Assembly (NCBI RefSeq): GCF_013407855.1
Contig: NZ_JACBZH010000001.1
Location: 3,100,001-3,164,000, forward strand
DNA: 64,000 nucleotides
Reading direction: 5' to 3'
From: Actinopolymorpha rutila
GTDB lineage: Bacteria; Actinomycetota; Actinomycetes; Propionibacteriales; Actinopolymorphaceae
Part shown: one piece after another, positions 1 through 9,122 of the stretch
Position numbering within the stretch: the first letter of the stretch is position 1
Layout: the number at the start of each line of letters is the position of its first letter
The notes under the pieces: generated by a model
What the model saw: the letters and a program-made list of their open reading frames with translations, nothing else
Told to the model about the DNA's origin: nothing
Databases searched by the model: none
Translations under genes and position numbers: made by a program

Positions 1-490
1 CGCCACCGATCTGCGAGCCGTCCACGACGACCTCGCCCGGGACCGAGGCGTTGACCCGGCCGGTGACCTTGGAGTCGACGGCGTAGACGAAGCCGTCGTA
101 CTCAGAACCCTCGTCGGACTTGGCGTTGACCGCGCCACCGAGGTTGCTGCCGTAGAAGTACGATCCGAACGCGTTGTCGGCCGTGACGTTCTTGATGATC
201 GTGGTGTTGGAGGTGTCGACGTAGCCGTTCTCCGCCACGGTGACGGAACCCTTGAACGTCGCACCGTCCACGATCAGGTCGGCACCGGCCATGACCCGCA
301 CGTTGCCCTCGATGGTGGTGCCGTTGAGCCAGCAGGCCTTGCCCGCCGGAACAACCAGGTCACCCGGAACGGTGACGGCACCGCCCTCGCCGACGCAACG
401 AGTCACCAGGTCGGCGTTGGCCGGCATCGCGAACGCGATCCCGCCGGCTGCGACCAGAGACGTCGCGGCGATTGCGCTTCGTAGCTTCAT
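1..490 (-). CDS. Secreted beta-helix-like protein (3' end outside window)
   Basis: The reading frame runs off the left edge of the window, so only the first 163 codons are seen. It starts with ATG at 490, preceded by a GGGGAGG ribosome binding site. The first 27 residues are a typical Sec signal peptide (KLR, hydrophobic core, AMPANA cleavage region). The mature part is a run of short Gly/Asp/Asn turns with alternating Val/Ile/Ala positions (GNVRV, GADLIVDG, GSVTV, GYVDTSNTTI, GEVVVDG). That pattern is expected of a right-handed beta-helix or bactofilin-like stacked fold. Two cysteines near residues 33 and 54 could form a disulfide. It is exported and probably cell-wall associated or extracellular. 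No enzymatic motif is visible and I do not recognise the family. Confidence 0.75.
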   Translation of the reverse strand, partial: MKLRSAIAATSLVAAGGIAFAMPANADLVTRCVGEGGAVTVPGDLVVPAGKACWLNGTTIEGNVRVMAGADLIVDGATFKGSVTVAENGYVDTSNTTIIKNVTADNAFGSYFYGSNLGGAVNAKSDEGSEYDGFVYAVDSKVTGRVNASVPGEVVVDGSQIGG

Positions 491-611
491 ATGGTGCGGT
501 CCTCCCCTGTGTTGGTGGTCGGCCCGCGAGGAGGAACACGTGCAGATTCAAGAAAGTCCCCCCGTACGGACAAACATCATCTTTCACGAAAGGTCCGCTA
601 TGTGAAGCTTG

Positions 612-652
612 GTTCCATATGCTTCCGGAATCGGACGTCCGTTCCGAATCGA
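612..652. promoter_or_regulatory. Palindromic upstream region of the secreted protein gene
   Basis: Between the lipoate ligase stop and the secreted protein start lies an AT-richer stretch. It contains a perfect 10-bp palindrome, CGGACGTCCG (632-641), flanked by near-symmetrical CGGAAT and TTCCG. Related TTCCGGAATCGG and GTTCCGAATCGAA words repeat on either side. It may be an operator or promoter element for the gene starting at 490. No clear -35/-10 pair was identified. Confidence 0.3.
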
Positions 653-738
653 ACGGACACCCGCCGGCCATTTCCCCGCGTCGGCGAAATGCACTCCGTC
701 CGCCCCGGCGCGTTGGTGGATTCGTGAGAACGCAGCCG

Positions 739-1791
739 TCAGGGGATGCGCGCGGTCCACTCGGGGGTGGCGAACTTCGTCGCCGCCAAGGCCGCCGCGG
801 CGTGCTGCTCGCCTGTCGTCAAGGTGTCGTTGACAAGGCCGTAACGCCGGCGGAAGTGCCCGACCATCCTGTCGACGATCTCCTCCCGCGGCAGTCCGGT
901 CTGGCGCCGCAGCGGGTCCACCCGCTTGCCCGCGCTGGTCGTGCCCTTGTCGGACAGCTTCTCCCGGCCGATCCGCAGGACCTCCAGCATCTTGTCGGCG
1001 TCGATGTCGTACGCCATCGTCACGTGGTGCAGGACCGCTCCGGTGGCCAGCCGCTTCTGCGCCGCGCCGCCGATCTTGCCGCCGTCGGAGGTGATGTCGT
1101 TCAGCGGTTGGTACCACGCACGTACGCCGAGGTCCTCGTTGAACGCACCGAGCACCCAGTCGTCGAGGTAGGCGTAGGAGTCGGCGAACGACATCCCGTC
1201 GATGAGCGACGTTGGGGCGTACAACGAGTACGTGATCGTGTTGCCCGGCTCGATGAACATCGCGCCGCCACCGCTGATCCGGCGGACCACCTCGATGCCG
1301 TGCCGGCGCGCGCCCTCGGCGTCGACCTCGTTGCGCAGCGACTGGAAGCTGCCGATCACCACGCAGGGCTTCGCCCACTCCCAGATCCGCAGCGTGGGCG
1401 GACGGCGCCCCGCGGCCACGTCCACGGCCAGCACCTCGTCGATCGCCATGTGCATGGCCGGGTCCTGTGGACCCTCGTGGACCAGGTGCCAGTCGTGGTC
1501 GTGCCACTCGGTGGCCCGGGCCAGAGCGCGGCGGCAGGCGATCGCCACCGCCTGGGCGGAGAAGCCGAGGAGTACGGCGTCCGGACCGAGCCCCGCGTCC
1601 ACGCGTTCGGTCAGCACCCGGGTGTCGGCGGTGGCCGGCAGCCCGGTCAGCGCGGCGTTGATCGCGTCCAGGGCCTCGTCGGGCTCGAGGAAGAAGTCAC
1701 CGCTGACCCGGACGTCCGCCAGCAGGCCGTCGGCGACGTCGAGGTCGACGACCACCAGCTTGCCGCCCGGCACCTTGTACTCACCGTGCAC
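739..1791 (-). CDS. lplA: Lipoate-protein ligase A family protein
   Basis: A 350-residue cytoplasmic enzyme predicted to attach lipoate or octanoate to E2/GcvH lipoyl domains via an acyl-adenylate. An N-terminal segment (about 1-75, with GEYKVPGGKLVVVD) resembles the LplA accessory domain that is C-terminal in E. coli LplA. The biotin/lipoate ligase catalytic domain follows. Its RRISGGGA motif (about 170-177) lines the lipoyl-AMP pocket, and KIGGAAQKR (about 239-247) supplies the conserved lysine. GTG at 1791 was chosen because AGGTGG sits just upstream and the accessory motif begins there; an open frame continues upstream but reads as low-complexity Arg/Gly. It lies 83 bp downstream of pgm on the same strand and may be co-transcribed. 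Confidence 0.88.
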   Translation of the reverse strand: MHGEYKVPGGKLVVVDLDVADGLLADVRVSGDFFLEPDEALDAINAALTGLPATADTRVLTERVDAGLGPDAVLLGFSAQAVAIACRRALARATEWHDHDWHLVHEGPQDPAMHMAIDEVLAVDVAAGRRPPTLRIWEWAKPCVVIGSFQSLRNEVDAEGARRHGIEVVRRISGGGAMFIEPGNTITYSLYAPTSLIDGMSFADSYAYLDDWVLGAFNEDLGVRAWYQPLNDITSDGGKIGGAAQKRLATGAVLHHVTMAYDIDADKMLEVLRIGREKLSDKGTTSAGKRVDPLRRQTGLPREEIVDRMVGHFRRRYGLVNDTLTTGEQHAAAALAATKFATPEWTARIP

Positions 1792-1874
1792 TTCGCCACC
1801 TGCCTGTCCAGTTCGCGGTCGGCGCCACGACCGACGTGGTGTCAACGCCTGCGGACGCCGAGGTCCTTCCCGCC

Positions 1875-3521
<1,647 letters not shown>

Positions 3522-3610
3522 CGGCTCGTCCCTCTCCTCGAACGCGGGGGGTCAGCGGAGTCGCGCTCCGGCTGCTCGGGTCCAGCCTGCCAGCCTGCGG
3601 CGCCGTACAG

Positions 3611-3671
3611 GTGGCGACCCGTCCTCGGGTGTGGCGACCTGCGGCCACGGTGCCGAATCCCGGTGGCGACC
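3611..3671. repeat. Three direct GTGGCGACC repeats in a divergent promoter region
   Basis: The 9-mer GTGGCGACC occurs at 3611-3619, 3631-3639 and 3663-3671 between the divergent pgm and MFS genes. The start-to-start spacings of 20 and 32 bp are close to two and three helical turns, so the copies would lie on about the same DNA face. It is a possible operator for one or both genes. Confidence 0.4.
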
Positions 3672-3700
3672 GGTCGGTGCACCCCGCAGAATGGCACCTT

Positions 3701-5065
3701 GTGACAGGTCCTCGACCCACCGAGGCGGCACCGGGTGGGCAGGACCCCACGGGCTGGCGCCGCCGACTCACCGCGCTGTGGCCCGACCTCACCCCGCTGC
3801 GCACCTCCCGTGACTTCCGCCTGCTGTGGATCGCCGGAACGGTGTTCTACCTGGGCGGGATGGTCAGCTACGTCGCCTTGCCGTACCAGCTCTACCACCT
3901 CACCGGCTCCAACTTCGCCGTCGGAGCGCTCGGCCTGGTGCAGCTGTTCCCGCTGGTGGTCTGCGGGTTGTACGGCGGCGCGCTGGCCGACCGCGCGGAC
4001 CGGCGCAAGGTGCTGGTCGGCACCGGCCTCGGGCAGTGTCTGCTCACCGCAGTCCTCCTCGCCAACGCAGCCCTCGACCACCCGTCGGTGGCGGTGATCT
4101 ACGCCGTCGGCGCGCTGCTCGCGGTCGCCCAGGCCCTGCAGCGGCCGAGCCGGGAGGCGCTCATCCCGCGGGTGGTCGGCCACGACCAGCTTCCGGCCGC
4201 GGTCGCGCTCAGCTCGATCGGCGTGCAGGTCTCCATGCTGGCCGGACCCACGCTCGGCGGGCTGATCCTGGCCTCCGGGGGAGCGGCCTGGGCGTACGCC
4301 GTGGACGTGACGGGGCTGGCCGTCGCCACGGCGATCTTCACCGGGCTGCGGCCCTGTCCGCCGGTGGCGAGGGCGATCAGTTCCGGGATCGCGGCGACCG
4401 TACGCGAGATCGGCGACGGACTGTCGTACGCCGTACGCCGCCGTGACCTGCTCGGCACCTACATCGTCGACCTGACCGCGATGTTCCTGGCGATGCCGAC
4501 CGTGCTGTTCCCTGCGTTCGCCGCCGACGTGCTGCGCGAGCCGGCCGCGCTCGGGCTGCTCTACTCCGCCGGCACCGTCGGGTCGCTGCTGGCCACCGCG
4601 ACCAGTGGCTGGGTCGCGCGGGTCCACCACCACGGCCGGGCGGTGGTGCTCGCGGCGGCGACCTGGGGCGCGGCGGTGGTGCTTGCCGGACTGTCCCCGT
4701 CGGTGTGGCTCGCCGTGGTCGCCCTGGCGGTGGCCGGCGCGGCCGACATGGTGAGCGGGTTGTTCCGCAGCGTCATCTGGAACCAGACCATCCCCGACGA
4801 ACGCCGGGGCCGGCTCGCCGGGATCGAGATGCTGTCGTACTCCATCGGGCCGCTCGGAGGTGAGGCGCGCGCAGGCCTGGTCGCCGACGCCACCAGCGTG
4901 CGGACCGCGATCGTGAGCGGTGGCGCGCTGTGTGTCCTCGGTGTGGGGCTGGTGGCCGCCTGGCTGCACGACTTCTGGCGCTACGACGACCGCACCGACG
5001 AGCACGCCGTCCAGGAACGGGAGGTGCGTGCCGCCCGAGCCGCCGAGGAGGCGCGGGTCGGCTGA
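3701..5065 (+). CDS. MFS transporter, EntS/DHA3-like
   Basis: A 454-residue integral membrane protein with about 12 predicted hydrophobic segments, beginning with FRLLWIAGTVFYLGGMVSY near residue 45. The loop 2-3 signature appears as GGALADRADRRKVL, characteristic of major facilitator proteins. The overall pattern (PYQLYHLTGSNFAVGALGLVQLFP) resembles EntS-like exporters and other MFS_3 family members. The substrate is unknown; nothing nearby suggests a siderophore. GTG at 3701 is the start that leaves a short charged N-terminus before the first membrane segment. The frame is open further upstream into the pgm promoter, but that part is not membrane-like. The C-terminus is a charged cytoplasmic tail. 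Confidence 0.8.
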   Translation: MTGPRPTEAAPGGQDPTGWRRRLTALWPDLTPLRTSRDFRLLWIAGTVFYLGGMVSYVALPYQLYHLTGSNFAVGALGLVQLFPLVVCGLYGGALADRADRRKVLVGTGLGQCLLTAVLLANAALDHPSVAVIYAVGALLAVAQALQRPSREALIPRVVGHDQLPAAVALSSIGVQVSMLAGPTLGGLILASGGAAWAYAVDVTGLAVATAIFTGLRPCPPVARAISSGIAATVREIGDGLSYAVRRRDLLGTYIVDLTAMFLAMPTVLFPAFAADVLREPAALGLLYSAGTVGSLLATATSGWVARVHHHGRAVVLAAATWGAAVVLAGLSPSVWLAVVALAVAGAADMVSGLFRSVIWNQTIPDERRGRLAGIEMLSYSIGPLGGEARAGLVADATSVRTAIVSGGALCVLGVGLVAAWLHDFWRYDDRTDEHAVQEREVRAARAAEEARVG

Positions 5066-5367
5066 GGCAGTCCAAGGACCCTGCAACCCCGTGCAAAGCA
5101 GCCCAAGGCCGCCCCGCAAGCGGGCCTTGCCGGTGACGGAACACGGTGACGGAACGGACACGCAAGGCGGCCTTGTCATCGCGCACGGGCGCCGGGACGA
5201 GCGTGAAGATCGTCGGGGTGCCGGGTCACGGTCCGTACCGCGGGACAGATCCTGGTGGTGCCGGGGGCGGCAAGCTGCCCTGGTGTGTCGTAGTCTGGTT
5301 TCCTCAAGGAGCCGGTCACCGGCTCGGCTGACAATCGGCGTCGTCTGACAAAGGGGTTCACCGGAAC
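5066..5367. other. Non-coding region upstream of secG with several inverted repeats
   Basis: This 302-bp gap holds no convincing gene. Right after the MFS stop, AAGG...CCCGC / GCGGG...CCTT (5105-5128) could be a terminator. A 10-bp inverted repeat, CAAGGCCGCC (5104-5113) and GGCGGCCTTG (5166-5175), brackets the following 50 bp. Nearer secG there is a TANNNT -10-like element, TAGTCT (5291-5296), followed by a perfect 7-bp hairpin, GAGCCGG-TCA-CCGGCTC (5309-5325). That hairpin could sit in the secG leader. Confidence 0.5.
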
Positions 5368-5601
5368 GTGGTCACCGCGCTCTCGATCCTGTTGATCCTC
5401 ACGAGCCTCGTGCTCGTGCTGCTGGTCCTGCTCCACAAAGGGCGGGGCGGCGGCCTGTCCGACCTGTTCGGCGGAGGGGTGACGTCGAGCCTGGGTGGCT
5501 CCTCCATCGCCGAGCGCAACCTCGACCGCATCACGGTCGGTATGGGCATCATCTGGTTCGCCTGCATCGTGGCGCTCGGTTTGTTGCTCAAGTTCAGCTA
5601 G
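5368..5601 (+). CDS. secG: Preprotein translocase subunit SecG
   Basis: A 77-residue membrane protein with two transmembrane helices (about 2-22 and 55-75). They are separated by the hallmark Gly/Ser-rich loop HKGRGGGLSDLFGGG...GGSS. It is the accessory subunit of the SecYEG channel that exports the many signal-peptide proteins of this window. The start is GTG at 5368 with AAGGGG upstream. In many actinobacteria secG ends the gap-pgk-tpiA operon; here the upstream gene is an MFS transporter, so that link is absent. rbpA follows on the same strand. Confidence 0.93.
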   Translation: MVTALSILLILTSLVLVLLVLLHKGRGGGLSDLFGGGVTSSLGGSSIAERNLDRITVGMGIIWFACIVALGLLLKFS

Positions 5602-5746
5602 TCTCCTCACACCCGATTCCAGCCAGTTTTCACAGCTTCACCAGACCGTCGACGTAGCGCCCGACCGTTTCCTCGAATCCGATATAACGCCGATGTCAGC
5701 ATCCATCGGTCGGCACGTCAGTCATTCCGTACGAGGGAGATCGTCC

Positions 5747-6103
5747 GTGGCAAGTGGCAGCGCCATTCGAGGAAGCCGGGTCGGTGCCGGTCCGATGGGA
5801 GAGGCCGAGCGGGGTGACACCGCTCCACGCCGCCGCGTGACCTACTGGTGCGCCAACGGGCACGAGACCCGGCCGAGCTTCGCGATCGAGGCGACGATTC
5901 CGGACTCCTGGGACTGTCCGCGCTGCGGTCTGCCGGCCAGCGTCGACTCCGGCAACCCGCCGCCGGTGCCGCGCAACGAGCCGTACAAGACGCACCTGGC
6001 CTACGTGAAGGAACGCCGCAGCGACGAGGAGGCCCGCCAGATCCTGGAGGAGGCCCTTCAGCAGCTGCGCGCCCGGGTCAGCCGGGGCGAAGTAATTCTC
6101 TGA
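5747..6103 (+). CDS. rbpA: RNA polymerase-binding protein RbpA
   Basis: A 118-residue transcription factor of actinobacteria that binds RNA polymerase and group 1/2 sigma factors and stabilises the open promoter complex. Visible parts are an Arg-rich N-terminal tail (SAIRGSRVG), a core with paired cysteines (YWCANGH and DCPRCG) of the zinc-binding fold, and an acidic helical C-terminus (EERRSDEEARQILEEALQQLR type) that forms the sigma-interaction domain. GTG at 5747 is preceded by GAGGGAGA. An in-frame upstream start is possible but has no better site. Its sigma partners, the principal sigma factor and its paralogue, are encoded in this window at 48.7-51.7 kb. Confidence 0.93.
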   Translation: MASGSAIRGSRVGAGPMGEAERGDTAPRRRVTYWCANGHETRPSFAIEATIPDSWDCPRCGLPASVDSGNPPPVPRNEPYKTHLAYVKERRSDEEARQILEEALQQLRARVSRGEVIL

Positions 6104-6194
6104 TCCACCTGGGCTGACCTGAGCCCGGTCCGCTCGCCTCCGGCGTTGATCGCTCGATGTCGCGGCCGGGTCTCCTCGTTCGATGCGCCGTCCG

Positions 6195-6227
6195 ATGGCC
6201 GGCCGCGTGAACCACGCGGCCGGCCAT
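6195..6227 (+). terminator. Strong intrinsic terminator after rbpA
   Basis: A perfect 15-bp stem (6195-6209 pairs with 6213-6227) with an AAC loop, made mostly of GGCCGGCCGCG. It lies 91 bp after the rbpA stop and upstream of the sialidase promoter. There is no long T-run, as is usual for actinobacterial terminators. Confidence 0.75.
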
Positions 6228-6288
6228 CCGCTGTTTCCGGGCTCCCGTTGCGCGTCGTCCGTCCGCGGCCAGATCGGCACCCACCTCC

Positions 6289-6318
6289 TTGTGCGGTGGC
6301 TCGCGTGCCAGGTCTACT
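6289..6318 (+). promoter_or_regulatory. Putative sigma-70-type promoter of the secreted sialidase
   Basis: TTGTGC (6289-6294) and TCTACT (6313-6318) are separated by 18 bp and lie about 95 bp upstream of the sialidase ATG. Predicted transcription would begin near 6325, immediately before the tandem heptamer operator. Confidence 0.4.
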
Positions 6319-6327
6319 GGGCCAGCA

Positions 6328-6348
6328 GACATCCCATGTCCCACGTCC
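6328..6348 (+). promoter_or_regulatory. Triple heptamer operator at the sialidase promoter
   Basis: Three adjacent 7-mers read GACATCC, CATGTCC and CACGTCC on the plus strand. The same triple, in the same orientation relative to the controlled gene, occurs at 19285-19305 between gntR and the lyase operon. It lies just downstream of the predicted -10 element, the expected place for repression. The proposed binder is the GntR/FadR-type regulator at 19364. Confidence 0.6.
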
Positions 6349-6414
6349 GATCTCCTTCGTCGTGTGCTTGTACGCGGCGCCGAGGTTTGGCCGACGACGT
6401 TCCGAGGAGCCGCC

Positions 6415-8379
6415 ATGCCCACCGCAGCAGATCCCGAACGCCGCCGGGTGTTCCGCATCGGCTCCCGTGGCCGGAGCCGGCGGCACGTCGTTCTGGCCAG
6501 CCTCTTGGCCGCCGCCACCTGCCTCGGCCTGGCCGCGGGCCCGGCTCGGGCGGCGCAGCCGGCACCGGTGAGCGCCGCCGCCGACGTGCCGGAGTTCGCC
6601 GAACAGGTGCTCTACCAGGCAGGGACCGACGGCTACTCGTGCTTCCGGATCCCCGCGATCGTCACCACGAACGACGGCACGTTGCTGGCGTTCGCCGAGG
6701 GGCGGGTGCGCACGTGCTCGGACACCGGTGACATCGATCTCGTGCTCCGCCGGTCCCACGACGGTGGACGAACCTGGGGGCCGCTGCAGGTCCTCGTCCA
6801 GGGCAACGGCGACACCCGCGGAAACCCCGTGCCGATCGTGGACCGGAAGTCCGGCCGGATCGTGCTGTTGTCGACGTACAACCCGGGCGAGAACCAGCAG
6901 ATCCGCCATCCGTTCGTGCAGTACAGCGAGGACGACGGCGCCACCTGGACCGCGCCCCGCGACCTCACCGCCCAGATCAGCCGGCCCGAGTGGGAGTGGT
7001 GGTACGGCACCGGCCCGGTACACGGCATCCAGCTTCGGCGCGGGCCACACGCCGGCCGGATGGTGGCACCGGCGTACTTCAACGAACCCGGAGGCAGTCC
7101 GGGTGGCGTGGTGCTGGCGCTCAGCGACGACGGCGGGCTCACCTGGCGGCGCGGCGCGGTCGACCGGCGGGACAGCCAGACGATGATCCCGGGCGAGAAC
7201 ACCGTCGTGGAACTCACCGACGGCCGGATCTACGACTCCGCCCGCGAAGGGGGCGCCGACCCCGACCCGGGCAACCGGGCATACGCGATCAGCAGCGACG
7301 GCGGCGAGACCTTCGACGCGCCGTTCGTGACCGACCCGCGGATCGAGGTGCCGACCGTCCAGGGCGCATTGCTGCGGCTGTCGGCCACCGACGAGGGTGA
7401 CGCCCGCAACCGGCTGCTCTTCGCCGCGCCGGCGCACCCGGCCGCCCGGGAGGTGATGACGGTCCGCTCCTCCTACGACGAGGCCGCGAGCTGGGACACC
7501 TGGGAGCAGGGGAAGGTGATCCACTGGGGGCCGTCCGCGTACTCCGACCTGACCGAGCTGAGCCCCGGCGTCATCGGGCTGCTCTACGAGGCGGGTGGCT
7601 TCAGCCCGTACGAGGAGATTCGCTTCGCCCGCATGAACGAGGCCTACCTCGACACGCCGAACGGCACTCGGCCAGGCATCCCCGGCCCGCCGGCTCCCGG
7701 CCCGACGACGCCGAACCTCGCCACCGGCGACCGGTCCGCCGTTGACCGTGCGACGGCGTTCGTGCGCGGAGGCGCGAGCCTGACCTCAGGCCGGTTCGGG
7801 AAGGCTCTGAACCTCGACGGGGTGGACGACCGGGTGGAGGTGCCGTACGACCGGTCGATCGACCTGGGCGCCGGCGACTTCACCTGGTCGACGTGGTTCC
7901 GCTACACCGCCACGTCCGGCACGCACACGCTCGGCTGGGCCTACCGGCTGGGGCCGAACACCACGCCGCAGGTCTGGTTCCGCGCCGAGCCGGGCAGCAA
8001 CCGGCTGCGTGCTCTGCTGGGCACGGGCTTCGGCACGGCCACCCTCACCGCGTCCGGCGCCCACAACGACGGCGAATGGCACCAGGTGGTGCTGCAGCGG
8101 GTCGGGCGACGCTTCCTGATGTGGGTGGACGGTGCGCAGGTCGCGGCCGCCAACTCGCCGTCGGGGTCGGTCACCGAGGGAAAGGAGTTCGGTGTCCAGG
8201 GCATTCACGTCGGTGAGCGGGTGGACGGAACCAGCCGGTTCCACGGCTCGCTGGACGAGGTGCGGGTCTACCGGCGCGCCCTGGCTCCGGCGGAGATCAC
8301 CCGGCTGTACGAGCACAACCTGTCCGGCCGCCGCGGCCTGGCGTTGTGGCTGCCGTTCGAGCGCATCGACCCGAACTGA
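6415..8379 (+). CDS. Secreted exo-alpha-sialidase (GH33-like) with C-terminal LamG domain
   Basis: A 654-residue exported enzyme predicted to release terminal sialic acids from glycans. Residues 1-47 form an Arg-rich signal peptide ending PARAA. The beta-propeller carries the FRIP motif (77-80, an arginine-triad residue) and bacterial neuraminidase repeats (Asp boxes): SHDGGRTW (114-121), SEDDGATW, SDDGGLTW and SSDGGETF. After a Pro-rich linker comes a concanavalin/LamG domain (about 475-650, starting LNLDGVDDRVEVP) likely to bind glycans. ATG at 6415 is preceded by AGGAG; the frame is open upstream but without a signal peptide. Its promoter carries the heptamer operator shared with the gntR/lyase locus, so it is probably part of a sialic-acid regulon. 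Confidence 0.9.
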   Translation: MPTAADPERRRVFRIGSRGRSRRHVVLASLLAAATCLGLAAGPARAAQPAPVSAAADVPEFAEQVLYQAGTDGYSCFRIPAIVTTNDGTLLAFAEGRVRTCSDTGDIDLVLRRSHDGGRTWGPLQVLVQGNGDTRGNPVPIVDRKSGRIVLLSTYNPGENQQIRHPFVQYSEDDGATWTAPRDLTAQISRPEWEWWYGTGPVHGIQLRRGPHAGRMVAPAYFNEPGGSPGGVVLALSDDGGLTWRRGAVDRRDSQTMIPGENTVVELTDGRIYDSAREGGADPDPGNRAYAISSDGGETFDAPFVTDPRIEVPTVQGALLRLSATDEGDARNRLLFAAPAHPAAREVMTVRSSYDEAASWDTWEQGKVIHWGPSAYSDLTELSPGVIGLLYEAGGFSPYEEIRFARMNEAYLDTPNGTRPGIPGPPAPGPTTPNLATGDRSAVDRATAFVRGGASLTSGRFGKALNLDGVDDRVEVPYDRSIDLGAGDFTWSTWFRYTATSGTHTLGWAYRLGPNTTPQVWFRAEPGSNRLRALLGTGFGTATLTASGAHNDGEWHQVVLQRVGRRFLMWVDGAQVAAANSPSGSVTEGKEFGVQGIHVGERVDGTSRFHGSLDEVRVYRRALAPAEITRLYEHNLSGRRGLALWLPFERIDPN

Positions 8380-8416
8380 CGCGGCCGACAGGACATTGAT
8401 CAGACGTCCGTTCAGT

Positions 8417-8466
8417 GAGGTGGGGAGACTTACGGGGCCCCGAACCCCCGTAAGTCTCCCCACCTC
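8417..8466. terminator. Bidirectional terminator, 21-bp perfect stem
   Basis: Positions 8417-8437 pair perfectly with 8446-8466 around an 8-nt loop, between the convergent sialidase and HAD genes. It is flanked by two copies of GTCCGTTCAG (8406-8415 and 8468-8477). The second copy contains the stop codon of the HAD gene. Confidence 0.85.
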
Positions 8467-8473
8467 GGTCCGT

Positions 8474-9121
8474 TCAGCCTCGAAGTAGGTGGTCCAGTGC
8501 GGAGGGCAGGTCGTCGGCGATGTGAGTGGGCTTGAACGGCAGGTCGGCAGGCCACTGCCGGCCCAGGTGCAGCCACACGCTGGGCAGGCCCAGCCGGTCG
8601 GCTCCGGCGATGTCGGCATGCGGGGAGTCGCCGACCACCCAGCCGCCATCCTCCAGCCGGGCGCCCACCGACGCGGCGGCCGCGGCGAAGATCTCCCGCT
8701 CCGGCTTGCGGTGCCCGACCGCCTGCGAGACGGCCCAGCCCGAGACCTCGCGGTCCAGGCCGCTCACCGCGAGCTTGCGTTCCTGCTGACGCGTACGCCC
8801 GTTGGTGACGACGACGCACGTCCAGCCGGCCTCCGTCGCCCGTCGCAGGGCGCGCCGAACCCGATCCGCCAGCCGCACGTGCTCCGCCGCGCCGTTGTCG
8901 AGGAACCTCTGCACCTCTTCGGCGGACAGCGAGGGATGGCGTTCCAGCAGGGCATCCCCGACGACCGAGCGGAGGGTGTACCCACTGGCGTCGACCGACG
9001 CCAGCCACTCGACGTCGGCGGAAGGCAGCCCGTGCTCGGCGAGGAACGCCACCGCGGCGGATCGGAAGGCGCCGTCGCGGTCGAGAAGAGTGTTGTCGAG
9101 GTCGAGGAAGAGCAGGGCCAT
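8474..9121 (-). CDS. HAD-family hydrolase (putative phosphatase)
   Basis: A 215-residue cytoplasmic haloacid dehalogenase-type phosphatase. Motif I is DLDNTLLD at the extreme N-terminus (nucleophile Asp7, acid/base Asp9). Motif II is VVVTNG, motif III is the KPER lysine, and motif IV is VVGDSPHADIAGA. A helical cap sits between motifs I and II (class IA cap). The substrate is unknown; it could be a sugar phosphate or phosphoglycolate-type molecule. Its ATG is 1 nt from the stop of the GHL10 glycosidase, so the two are probably co-transcribed and translationally coupled. Confidence 0.88.
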   Translation of the reverse strand: MALLFLDLDNTLLDRDGAFRSAAVAFLAEHGLPSADVEWLASVDASGYTLRSVVGDALLERHPSLSAEEVQRFLDNGAAEHVRLADRVRRALRRATEAGWTCVVVTNGRTRQQERKLAVSGLDREVSGWAVSQAVGHRKPEREIFAAAAASVGARLEDGGWVVGDSPHADIAGADRLGLPSVWLHLGRQWPADLPFKPTHIADDLPSALDHLLRG

Positions 9122-9122
9122 G

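Noticed and set aside
5694..5746. Upstream in-frame ATG for rbpA
   Set aside because: It would add 18 residues not seen in the RbpA family. GTG at 5747 has the better ribosome binding site.
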